From Bacteroidaceae bacterium (lineage in GTDB: Bacteria; Bacteroidota; Bacteroidia; Bacteroidales; Bacteroidaceae), in contig JAFTTD010000386.1 of NCBI GenBank assembly GCA_017466965.1, forward strand, positions 1-14,122: a stretch of 14,122 nt of DNA, in the 5' to 3' direction. Numbering within the stretch: position 1 is the stretch's first letter; every line of letters starts with the position of its first letter. Under the pieces are notes generated by a model that made no database searches, was not told the origin of the DNA, and worked only from the letters and a program-made list of their open reading frames with translations. This document shows positions 1 through 5,242 of this stretch, in pieces. Position numbers and translations under genes: made by a program.

Positions 1-1
1 T

Positions 2-367
2 AAGCCCTTTACCGAAGACGAACTCAGGGGCTTTAACCTTACCAATATCGTTGGCGCTCCTTGCCTGCTTAGTATCGTCCACAACGAGCGCAACGGCAAT
101 ACTTACGCCGACGTAAACGGCATTATGAAGCTGCCCAAGGGCTTCGGTGCCGTCTCCACTACCAGAGACAAGATTATCTTTGACCTGGACGATGATCCCC
201 TTGAAAAGATGGCTATTCTTCCCGAATGGATTCAGAACCGCATCCGTGACTCTGAAACCTACAAGGAACGTACCGCCGGTGCCGGTAACGTCGCCAATGA
301 AGCAGACTATTCCGAGGCTCAGGCCGAATTTACCGAGCTGGACGACGACGAAAAGCTCCCCTTCTAA
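2..367 (+). CDS. Phage SSB-like DNA-binding protein, C-terminal part (5' end outside window)
   Basis: The reading frame is already open at base 2 and runs to TAA at 365-367, so only about 121 C-terminal residues are present and the start lies upstream. The visible part has the pattern (F-T-E-D-E-L-x-G-F-N-L-x-N-I-x-G-x-P-C-L-L) followed by H-N-E-R-N-G-N-T-Y-A, which I recognise from small phage proteins encoded just before replication genes. The C-terminus is acidic and ends L-D-D-D-E-K-L-P-F, closely resembling the acidic D-D-x-I-P-F tip that bacterial SSB proteins use to recruit partner proteins. Together with the replication genes directly downstream this supports a single-strand DNA-binding role; that role is inferred. 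The in-frame ATG at 125 is internal to the conserved region and is not a likely true start. Confidence 0.6.
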   Translation, partial: KPFTEDELRGFNLTNIVGAPCLLSIVHNERNGNTYADVNGIMKLPKGFGAVSTTRDKIIFDLDDDPLEKMAILPEWIQNRIRDSETYKERTAGAGNVANEADYSEAQAEFTELDDDEKLPF

Positions 368-382
368 GAAAGCGGTGATGAG

Positions 383-1060
383 GTGGAACGCACACAGTTT
401 ACTTTCTACGAAAGTTTTTATAAGGCTGTTTCACGCATCAAGGCTGCATCCGTAAGGGCTCAGGTGTATGACATAATCTGCGCCTATGCCCTTTACGGCA
501 CAGAGCCCGATATTGATAAATTGCCCGAGGCAGCAGCATTGGCATTGGAACTTATAAAGCCAAATCTTGATGCAAGCAGGCGTAAAGCAATCAACGGAAA
601 AGCCGGTGGAATCGCCAAAAAATCGGAAGCAAACCGAAAGCAAAATGAAAGCAAACCCGAAGCAAACGGTAAGCAAACCGAAAGCAAAACGGAAGCAAAC
701 GTGAAGCAAGGGGAAATCGAAAGCAAGAAAGAGAACGAGAAAGAGAGCAAGAAAGAGAATAAGAAAGAGAAAGAGAACGAATGTTATAAAAAAACGCCTG
801 CGCGTTTTGCTCCTCCTTCTCTCGAAGAAGTTCAGGCTTATGTTCTCGAACGAAACTCTCCTGTTGACCCTCAATCGTTCATCGACTTCTACGCTTCCAA
901 AGGCTGGCTTGTTGGCAAAACCCCTATGAAAGACTGGCGGGCTGCCGTGAGAACTTGGGAAAGGAGAGACGGCAATGCTGAAACCAACAACGGAGTACGA
1001 AGCGATTCTGCTGGAACAGCGGCGCAGAGCAGCCGTGAATGGGGCATTAAGTACTCCTAA
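383..1060 (+). CDS. Phage replication protein with DUF6291-like N-terminus (replisome organizer/initiator candidate)
   Basis: This 225-residue protein starts at GTG 383, 15 bases after the SSB-like gene. Residues 5-76 (F-Y-E-S-F-Y-K-A, Y-A-L-Y-G-T-E-P, L-I-K-P-N-L-D, then N-G-K-A-G-G) match the N-terminal domain I know as DUF6291 in phage replication proteins. Residues 80-135 are a charged, repetitive linker rich in K, E, N, Q and S, with an 11-residue period (S-E-A-N-R-K-Q-N-E-S-K and variants). Residues 141-195 (P-P-S-L-E-E-V, F-Y-A-S-K-G-W, P-M-K-D-W-R-A-A-V-R-T-W-E) form the conserved C-terminal segment of these proteins. The likely role is origin binding and/or helicase-loader recruitment, by analogy with other phage initiators placed before a DnaC-like gene. 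The last 28 codons overlap the next gene in another frame and look like an overprinted tail. Confidence 0.7.
   Translation: MERTQFTFYESFYKAVSRIKAASVRAQVYDIICAYALYGTEPDIDKLPEAAALALELIKPNLDASRRKAINGKAGGIAKKSEANRKQNESKPEANGKQTESKTEANVKQGEIESKKENEKESKKENKKEKENECYKKTPARFAPPSLEEVQAYVLERNSPVDPQSFIDFYASKGWLVGKTPMKDWRAAVRTWERRDGNAETNNGVRSDSAGTAAQSSREWGIKYS
624..711 (+). repeat. Eight tandem 11-bp repeats (iteron-like) inside the replication gene
   Basis: Eight consecutive 11-base units begin at 624, 635, 646, 657, 668, 679, 690 and 701, with consensus C-G-A/G-A-A-G-C-A-A-A-C. The AGCAA core recurs at exactly 11-base spacing (628, 639, 650, 661, 672, 683, 694, 705). A ninth core copy lies out of phase at 722-726. 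Eleven bases is about one helical turn, so all cores face the same side of the DNA; because 11 is not a multiple of three, three units give the 11-residue protein repeat. Placement inside the initiator gene resembles the lambda O gene, where origin iterons lie within the initiator coding sequence. The repeats are seen directly; the origin role is a hypothesis. Confidence 0.75.
711..782 (+). other. Purine-rich strand-asymmetric tract next to the 11-bp repeats
   Basis: After the iteron-like units the + strand is almost entirely A and G for about 70 bases, with only scattered C and two T, and then passes into an A/T-rich stretch near 783-795. It codes for the K/E/N-rich linker of the replication protein. 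A biased, easily opened tract beside phased repeats is what a DNA-unwinding element in a phage origin would look like, but the same bias could simply follow from encoding a lysine- and glutamate-rich linker. Confidence 0.4.
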
Positions 1061-1721
1061 GTACCAGTGCGAACGCTGTCACGACTCCGGGCAGATTGTG
1101 AGCCGCATTCCCGGCAAGTTTGAGCTTCACGTTGAAGAGTGCCCTTGTGCTACGGAGCGCAGAAACAAGGCACGTATTGAGCGTAGCGGCTTGGCTGACG
1201 TTATGAGCCGCTACACCTTCGAGTCTTACCAGACGACGAACCCACGGCTTAAAGCCATTAAAGCCGCTGCAATGCGCTATGTGCTGAACGCTGAAAACGA
1301 GTGGTTCATCATCATTGGCCGCCCTGGTTCCGGCAAGACCCATATTTGCACAGCAATCGTGGGGGAGCTTATAAAGCGCGGTGTGAACTGCCGGTACATG
1401 CTCTGGCGTGATGAGGTCAGAGAGCTCAAAGCCCTTGTGAACGATAACAAGGCGTACTTCGACCGGATGGACGAGCTCAAGCGCGTTGATGTGCTTTACA
1501 TCGACGATTTCCTCAAGGGCAAGCCTACAGACGGAGACTTGAACGTGGCTTTTGAGCTGCTTAACAGCCGGTACAATCAGCGCTTACGAACCATCATCAG
1601 CGGCGAGCGCAGTATTGAGGCCGTCATGGACTTAGACGAGGCTGTCGGCTCCCGCATCTACGAGCGGTCTAAAAACGGCTTTTGCTTTGAATCCCCAAGC
1701 GAGAATTGGAGGCTTACATGA
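975..1721 (+). CDS. DnaC/DnaI-type replicative helicase loader, AAA+ ATPase
   Basis: The 248-residue protein starts at ATG 975 behind a good AGGAGA Shine-Dalgarno and overlaps the preceding gene by 86 bases in another frame. An N-terminal zinc-binding set is visible (C32-x-x-C35 and C56-x-C58), as in DnaC-like phage loaders. The ATPase core has a Walker A G-R-P-G-S-G-K-T at 115-122, a Walker B V-L-Y-I-D-D-F at 173-179, a sensor-like T-I-I-S-G-E at 206-211, and S-R-I-Y-E-R near 226-231, where the DnaC family carries an arginine needed in trans. The family loads the replicative DnaB-type helicase onto an origin marked by an initiator protein, here probably the upstream gene product. Length is normal and all core motifs are intact. 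Confidence 0.88.
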   Translation: MLKPTTEYEAILLEQRRRAAVNGALSTPKYQCERCHDSGQIVSRIPGKFELHVEECPCATERRNKARIERSGLADVMSRYTFESYQTTNPRLKAIKAAAMRYVLNAENEWFIIIGRPGSGKTHICTAIVGELIKRGVNCRYMLWRDEVRELKALVNDNKAYFDRMDELKRVDVLYIDDFLKGKPTDGDLNVAFELLNSRYNQRLRTIISGERSIEAVMDLDEAVGSRIYERSKNGFCFESPSENWRLT

Positions 1722-2200
1722 TTCACGAAGAAAACTTAAAGCGAAGATGCTACATCGGCATTGACCCCGGCAAGTCAGGGGCTCTCGCTTACATCGAGGT
1801 AAACGACGCTCAGATCACGGGAACTGTAATGCCATTCAGTGAGTCCGGCTACAGATTCATCCTGCGGAATCTTGTCGAGACATACAGGGGAAATATCGTT
1901 TGTGCCGTGGAGAGTGTGTCTGCAATGCCAGGACAGGGCGTTACGAGCATGTTTAACTTCGGCAAGGGGTTTGGGTGGACACTGGGTACCCTTGAAGCTT
2001 ACGACGTCCCATACGAGCTTATACGGCCTCAGAAATGGAAGAAGGAATTTTCGGTCACTTCGGACAAAAACACGAGTATCGCAGTTTGCAAGAGGCTGTT
2101 TCCTCATGTGTCTTTGCTTCCAACTGAACGTTGCAGGAAAGATAACGACGGCATGGCAGAAGCTATGCTTATGGCTGAATACGCAAGAAGGAAGATGTAA
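1718..2200 (+). CDS. RuvC-like phage Holliday-junction resolvase
   Basis: I place the start at ATG 1718 because GGAGG at 1708-1712 sits five bases upstream and the ATGA overlaps the loader's TGA; an in-frame TTG at 1706 lacks such a site. The 160-residue protein begins with the RNase H-fold strand Y-I-G-I-D-P-G-K-S-G-A (D16). It has the second acidic strand A-V-E-S-V (E65), then M-P-G-Q-G and F-N-F-G-K-G-F-G, then R-P-Q-K-W-K-K-E, and closes with D-N-D-G-M-A-E-A (D142/D144). This order fits compact RuvC-like resolvases of phages, which cut branched recombination or replication intermediates before packaging. All expected acidic residues are present. An exact subfamily cannot be assigned by eye. 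Confidence 0.8.
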   Translation: MIHEENLKRRCYIGIDPGKSGALAYIEVNDAQITGTVMPFSESGYRFILRNLVETYRGNIVCAVESVSAMPGQGVTSMFNFGKGFGWTLGTLEAYDVPYELIRPQKWKKEFSVTSDKNTSIAVCKRLFPHVSLLPTERCRKDNDGMAEAMLMAEYARRKM

Positions 2201-2640
2201 TGAAAGTTGTACTTGGGTTTATATGCTTGCTCGCTGCAATCGGAATAACATATTGGGTGATTGCCAGCATTTGGAATTTTATCAAGGAATGGCATTCGCT
2301 GATAGGCAGAGCAGCCAAGATTAAATTCCGTACGTTCGTAAGTTTCTACAACTTGAATCCAGACAGGTGGAACCTTGGAAAATGCGGAGCTGACTACGAG
2401 AAAGACACTAATTGGCATTACTCTCACACGGAAAAGTTTAGGTTCTCTTTCATTGATACGCTGAAATACAAAGTGTTCCTGATTAAAGCTAATAAGCAAA
2501 AGGCAAGAGTAAAAGACGCTGAAGCTTTAAGCGCATTAATAAAGCACGTTCAGGAAGACATCAACAAGGTTGAAAAACAAGCAGACAACGAACGCGAAGA
2601 AGCAAGAAAAATTTTTATCAGTCTCGGAAGGAAAATGTGA
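2200..2640 (+). CDS. Small membrane-anchored phage protein of unknown function
   Basis: The start ATG overlaps the resolvase stop (TAATG), suggesting translational coupling. The 146-residue protein has one hydrophobic N-terminal segment, about residues 3-27 (V-V-L-G-F-I-C-L-L-A-A-I-G-I and onward), followed by a basic stretch. It then has a central F-Y-N-L-N-P-D-R-W-x-L-G region and a C-terminal charged, probably coiled-coil segment (residues 95-140). I recall similar 'N-P-D-R-W' membrane proteins in Firmicute phages but know no function. The next gene also begins with a transmembrane segment, so the two products may act together at the membrane; this is inference. Confidence 0.65.
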   Translation: MKVVLGFICLLAAIGITYWVIASIWNFIKEWHSLIGRAAKIKFRTFVSFYNLNPDRWNLGKCGADYEKDTNWHYSHTEKFRFSFIDTLKYKVFLIKANKQKARVKDAEALSALIKHVQEDINKVEKQADNEREEARKIFISLGRKM

Positions 2641-3026
2641 TAATGGAATACTTATTTGCCGCATTAGGCGGTATTGCAATCGGCATTGTTACCGCGATCG
2701 TGTTTTATGACTTGCAGGAAGAATCACAGAACCTTGAAGCCGTAGACAGTGACGTGCTCTACGAACGCGCCCTTGCAGTTTACGGGGAACGGCTCCAGAT
2801 CACAGTGGCCATTGAGGAAATGTCCGAGCTGCAAAAGGAGCTTTGCAAGCATATCCGAGGCAAAGACGTCCACGAAGGCGTTGCGGAAGAAATGGCAGAT
2901 GTTTACATCATGCTTGAGCAGCTTATAGGCATATTCGGCAACGCCAAGGCGGTCGAACGCTATAAGCAGATAAAAAAAGCCCGGCTTTGGAACCGGGTAC
3001 TGGGAAGGGAGAAAAAACATGACTGA
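2637..3026 (+). CDS. MazG-like nucleotide pyrophosphohydrolase-type protein with N-terminal membrane segment
   Basis: This 129-residue protein overlaps the preceding gene by four bases. GTG 2637 is five bases after GGAAGG and ATG 2643 eleven after it, so GTG is slightly favoured; only two residues differ. Residues 4-24 are hydrophobic and look like a transmembrane helix. Residues 40-115 carry the MazG-type metal-binding pattern E60-E61-M-S-E64 and E84-E85-M-A-D88, followed by V-Y-I-M-L-E-Q-L, as in phage MazG-like proteins that hydrolyse NTPs or dNTPs to monophosphates and may alter host stress signalling. MazG-like phage proteins I know are soluble, so the membrane anchor is unusual. Enzyme activity is inferred from the motif. 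Confidence 0.72.
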   Translation: MIMEYLFAALGGIAIGIVTAIVFYDLQEESQNLEAVDSDVLYERALAVYGERLQITVAIEEMSELQKELCKHIRGKDVHEGVAEEMADVYIMLEQLIGIFGNAKAVERYKQIKKARLWNRVLGREKKHD

Positions 3027-3222
3027 GTACAAAGCTGTTACAGCCGCCATAATCAAGATACTTACCGAAACGGAGCTTTCACCCTCAAAGGTTTCCAAGT
3101 TTGTTATGAGGCTGCAGGCCGCACTGGACATTATGGGGAACGTCCCCGCTTGCTACCACGAAGAAGTGTTTACCGCAATCATCAAGCCCGTAAAGGATGG
3201 TGCAGATGAAAGCAATGTATAA
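3019..3222 (+). CDS. Small hypothetical phage protein (67 aa)
   Basis: The ATG at 3019 follows a strong purine-rich Shine-Dalgarno (GGAAGGGAG) and overlaps the end of the MazG-like gene by eight bases, so it is probably translated with it. The protein looks mostly helical (residues 4-40: A-V-T-A-A-I-I-K-I-L, then V-S-K-F-V-M-R-L-Q-A-A-L). It has one cysteine-histidine pair near C45 and no recognisable motif. I do not recognise the family. Its position in a tight gene train and its good ribosome-binding site support it as real. Confidence 0.6.
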   Translation: MTEYKAVTAAIIKILTETELSPSKVSKFVMRLQAALDIMGNVPACYHEEVFTAIIKPVKDGADESNV

Positions 3223-3400
3223 AGCCAACAAGTACCTCGTGTACCGTGATGAGCTCTTAGCTCTTGCCAATTCCGCAGAGCATAAGGGCACAGCCCGTGA
3301 AGATGCGCTTCTGGCTGGCGCGGCGTTACTCAAGGGCAAGTACGACGCCGATAAAGCCGAGGAACGTGCCTGCAAGATGGTGATGGAGGAGGCGGGATGA
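3206..3400 (+). CDS. Small hypothetical phage protein (64 aa)
   Basis: Three in-frame ATGs are possible (3197, 3206, 3215). I choose 3206 because AAAGGATGG lies five bases upstream, while ATG 3197 is part of that Shine-Dalgarno. The product M-K-A-M-Y-K-A-N-K-Y-L-V-Y-R-D-E-L and onward is charged and alanine-rich, with two predicted helices (A-R-E-D-A-L-L-A-G-A-A-L-L-K-G and D-K-A-E-E-R-A-C-K-M-V-M). No function is recognisable. Its stop overlaps the start of the methyltransferase gene (ATGA at 3397-3400), so the two are probably co-translated. Confidence 0.55.
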   Translation: MKAMYKANKYLVYRDELLALANSAEHKGTAREDALLAGAALLKGKYDADKAEERACKMVMEEAG

Positions 3401-4326
3401 AGCACCTCGGTGACATCACAAAATTATCCGGTTACACAGTGCCGGTGGTAGATGTGATAACAGGCGGCTCACCTTGCCAAGACCTCAGTGTGGCAGGTAA
3501 GAGAGCCGGGCTTGATGGAGAACGCTCCGGCTTATTCATGGAGCAGATACGAATTGTAAAGGAGATGAGGCAGCATGACAGAGAACATGGGAGAGCAGAT
3601 GAACTTCTGCGACCTCGGTATATGGTCTGGGAAAATGTCCCCGGAGCATTCAGCAGTAACGGAGGCAAAGACTTCCAAGTTGTCCTCACCGAAATCGTCC
3701 GCATCGCAAAGCCAGAAGCTCCCGATGTGCCTATGCCTGACAAGGGCAAGTGGAGCAAATCAGGATGCCTCTACGATGACATGGGCAGATGGAGCGTTGC
3801 TTGGCGAGTACACGATGCACAGTTTTGGGGAGTACCCCAGAGAAGAAAACGCATCGCGCTTGTCGCAGATTTTGGAGGTCTCTCCGCACCCGAAATACTC
3901 TTTGAGCGCAAAGGCCTGTCAAGGTATCCTGAACCGCGCAGCAAAGAGGGGCAAGGCATTGCCGGAACAGTTGGAGACGGCGCTGCGGGCGCAATCGGTG
4001 AAGACCTCTATAACCAAACTGTAACGGGGGTTGTTACCAAGAACCTCAATTCGGCTGCAACGGATGCAGACCATGTCCCTTGTGTTGTTGAACGTTTGAG
4101 AGAGAGAGAGAGAGAGAGCTGTGAGCGCGACCACGGGAGACTATATGCAAATCAATGTGGAACGAGCAGCAACTCTACAGGCGAGAGACTACAAAGACCC
4201 ACCGATTGTGACGAGATATGCTTTGAACCCCGCAGCCCAGATGGAGAACCAAGGGTGTACAGAGGTATCAGTCCGACACTCAACACAGCGCAAGGAGGGC
4301 AAAGATTGCCATGCGTGATAGAGTAA
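3397..4326 (+). CDS. C5-cytosine DNA methyltransferase, catalytic part, lacking motif I (first part of a permuted, split gene)
   Basis: The 309-residue product starts at ATG 3397 after GGAGG and overlaps the preceding stop. It opens with M-K-H-L-G-D-I-T-K-L, a segment normally found after motif I. It then has motif IV G-S-P-C-Q-D-L-S (catalytic C27), motif VI E-N-V (79-81) and motif VIII Q-R-R-K-R-I (148-153). From about residue 170 the target-recognition region begins. The SAM-binding motif I and motifs IX/X are missing here and are found in the following reading frame. The frame between 4119 and about 4218 appears shifted: frame +2 there reads T-L-Q-A-R-D-Y-K-D-P-P-I-V, a pattern typical of this region in phage methyltransferases, while the current frame reads an R-E-R-E repeat. 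The ORF ends at TAA 4324-4326. The product may need the next gene's product, or may be non-functional. Confidence 0.8.
   Translation: MKHLGDITKLSGYTVPVVDVITGGSPCQDLSVAGKRAGLDGERSGLFMEQIRIVKEMRQHDREHGRADELLRPRYMVWENVPGAFSSNGGKDFQVVLTEIVRIAKPEAPDVPMPDKGKWSKSGCLYDDMGRWSVAWRVHDAQFWGVPQRRKRIALVADFGGLSAPEILFERKGLSRYPEPRSKEGQGIAGTVGDGAAGAIGEDLYNQTVTGVVTKNLNSAATDADHVPCVVERLRERERESCERDHGRLYANQCGTSSNSTGERLQRPTDCDEICFEPRSPDGEPRVYRGISPTLNTAQGGQRLPCVIE
4098..4118 (+). repeat. (GA)n dinucleotide tract of 21 bases in the methyltransferase recognition region
   Basis: A perfect alternating G-A run of 21 bases lies in the target-recognition segment. Upstream the conserved coding frame is frame 1 (V-T-K-N-L-N-S-A-A-T-D-A-D-H-V-P-C-V-V). 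Downstream the recognisable sequence S-A-T-T-G-D-Y-M-Q, then T-L-Q-A-R-D-Y-K-D, is in frame 2. One extra GA unit, or two fewer, would join the frames. Such short repeats slip during replication and drive phase variation in many bacterial methyltransferases; slippage here is a hypothesis. Confidence 0.75.
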
Positions 4327-4388
4327 ATGCATTTATGCAAACGAGCTTTGCCCAATACGCGGAGGGCGTGGGCACTCTTCGCGCAAGC

Positions 4389-4393
4389 GGAGG
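4389..4393 (+). promoter_or_regulatory. Internal Shine-Dalgarno for the second methyltransferase part
   Basis: GGAGG at 4389-4393 (part of GGAGGAG) lies five bases before ATG 4399, which is in the frame encoding motifs IX, X and I. In the presumed ancestral frame these bases encode Gly-Gly-Asp, so the site may be a by-product of coding sequence now serving as a ribosome-binding site. It decides the start of the second part over ATG 4327, which has no comparable site. Confidence 0.5.
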
Positions 4394-4398
4394 AGATT

Positions 4399-4785
4399 AT
4401 GAGATTATGGGGGGGTACTGAAACCTTGATAAATGAAAAGCACATAGTTCGCCGCCTCACGCCTTCGGAATGTGAACGACTACAAGGGTTTCCTGATGGT
4501 TGGACAGACATCGGAGAGTGGGTAGATTCCAAGGGCAAGAAGCACAAAGAGGCTGACTCGCCCAGATACAAAGCCCTGGGTAATTCCATAGCTCTGCCGT
4601 TCTGGCAGTGGATGGCGCGTAGAATCTGCGCTCAGTATGAACGCGATATAACGATGGCAAGCCTGTTCGATGGCATCGGCGGCTTCCCTCTGGCGTTTGA
4701 ACGATGCGGTGCCAAGGCTGTATGGGCATCTGAAATTGAGGAGTTTCCCATGGCTGTAACCAAGCGAAGATTCCCAGAAGAATAG
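4399..4785 (+). CDS. C5-cytosine methyltransferase second part: motifs IX, X, then I and II (circularly permuted order)
   Basis: The same frame as the preceding ORF reopens directly after its TAA (possible ATG at 4327), but the best start is ATG 4399 behind GGAGG, giving 128 residues. Residues 18-35 hold motif IX (R-R-L-T-P-S-E-C-E-R-L-Q-G-F-P). Residues 57-67 hold motif X (Y-K-A-L-G-N-S-I-A-L-P). Then motif I (S-L-F-D-G-I-G-G, 88-95) and motif II-like A-S-E-I-E (110-114), which bind S-adenosylmethionine, appear at the C-terminus instead of the N-terminus. The chain ends T-K-R-R-F-P-E-E, which in a normal enzyme would run straight into M-K-H-L-G-D at the start of the preceding gene. The two products together contain a complete enzyme in rotated order. 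It could work as two subunits, as known for M.AquI, or be a decayed permuted gene. The stop is TAG. Confidence 0.72.
   Translation: MRLWGGTETLINEKHIVRRLTPSECERLQGFPDGWTDIGEWVDSKGKKHKEADSPRYKALGNSIALPFWQWMARRICAQYERDITMASLFDGIGGFPLAFERCGAKAVWASEIEEFPMAVTKRRFPEE
4409..4415 (+). repeat. Seven-G homopolymer at the frame junction before motif IX
   Basis: A run of seven G lies where the recognisable reading passes from frame 3 (G-V-G-T-L-R-A-S-G-G-D-Y) to frame 1 (G-G-T-E-T-L-I, then motif IX). Removing one G joins the two smoothly. Poly-G tracts are classic slippage sites for phase variation and are also common places for sequencing errors. Confidence 0.6.
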
Positions 4786-4798
4786 AAAGGAGCAAGAC

Positions 4799-4963
4799 AT
4801 GTGTGACATTGAAAGAAACACCGACTATTTTACCGAGCGTTTGCTCGCTGAAAAAGAAGCCGACCTTATCCGGCTTACCAAAATAAACGAAGCCTTGCGC
4901 GAAGTCAATGCGAGGCTGGTAGAGGAGAACCGGAAGCTGAAGGAGGGGCGAGGCAATGGCTGA
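4799..4963 (+). CDS. Small coiled-coil protein (54 aa)
   Basis: This short gene has AAAGGAG eight bases before ATG 4799 and ends in TGA at 4961-4963, overlapping the next ATG by eight bases. The product is M-C-D-I-E-R-N, then a strongly charged helix with leucines in heptad-like spacing (T-E-R-L-L-A-E-K-E, L-I-R-L-T-K-I-N-E-A-L-R-E-V-N, L-V-E-E-N-R-K-L-K-E), so it probably forms a short coiled coil or leucine zipper. Function is unknown; it could dimerise or bind a partner protein. Ribosome-binding site, packing and lack of any other gene in this interval support it. Confidence 0.6.
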   Translation: MCDIERNTDYFTERLLAEKEADLIRLTKINEALREVNARLVEENRKLKEGRGNG

Positions 4964-5225
4964 CTTGATAGATAGAGCTACGCTGTTGGAACAGCTTGAA
5001 AATTTGCATAACCACTGCGGACACTGTGACGGCTACGGCTATATTTCTAAAGATAAGGCGATGCGGAAAGTTAAAGCCGCGCCTGCTGTTGATGCTGTGG
5101 AAGTGGTCAGGTGTTACAAGTGCAAGCAGTCTGAGCGTATGTCAAGCCCTTATGGAACTGTTGTACACTGCCATTTTTGGGGTAAGGATGTTGCTTATGA
5201 CGGCTATTGCCATGAGGGATATTGA
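4956..5225 (+). CDS. Small zinc-ribbon-type phage protein ('DLIDR ... VDAVEVVRCYKC')
   Basis: ATG 4956 follows AAGGAGG and overlaps the preceding coiled-coil gene. The 89-residue protein begins M-A-D-L-I-D-R, has C21-x-x-C24, then a conserved block A-P-A-V-D-A-V-E-V-V-R-C-Y-K-C (C53, C56) and later C72 and C85. I recognise this as a very common accessory protein of gut Firmicute phages, in which the block 'VDAVEVVRCKDC' precedes a treble-clef or zinc-ribbon-like fold. The cysteine pairs suggest zinc binding. Its biological role is not known to me. Confidence 0.65.
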   Translation: MADLIDRATLLEQLENLHNHCGHCDGYGYISKDKAMRKVKAAPAVDAVEVVRCYKCKQSERMSSPYGTVVHCHFWGKDVAYDGYCHEGY

Positions 5226-5242
5226 CGGAGAAAGGAGAACAG

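Noticed and set aside
624..782. Possible CRISPR array or satellite
   Set aside because: The 11-bp units are far too short, directly adjacent without spacers, and lie in an intact coding frame.
431..874. 147-codon leftward ORF with strings of Phe and Leu
   Set aside because: It is the reverse complement of the K/E-rich purine tract of the replication gene, so the F/L-rich sequence is an artefact.
4098..4420. Diversity-generating retroelement variable region
   Set aside because: No template repeat and no reverse transcriptase are visible; the changes look like indels, not adenine-specific substitutions.
3397..4785. Two separate overlapping methyltransferase genes
   Set aside because: Each motif occurs only once across the locus, and no further methyltransferase motifs follow the terminal motif I/II, so one permuted enzyme is the simpler reading.
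5222..5242. TTG start for the LIDAD-type gene
   Set aside because: It overlaps the preceding stop but has no ribosome-binding site, while ATG 5243 has AAAGGAG at good spacing and matches the family start M-R-L-I-D-A-D.
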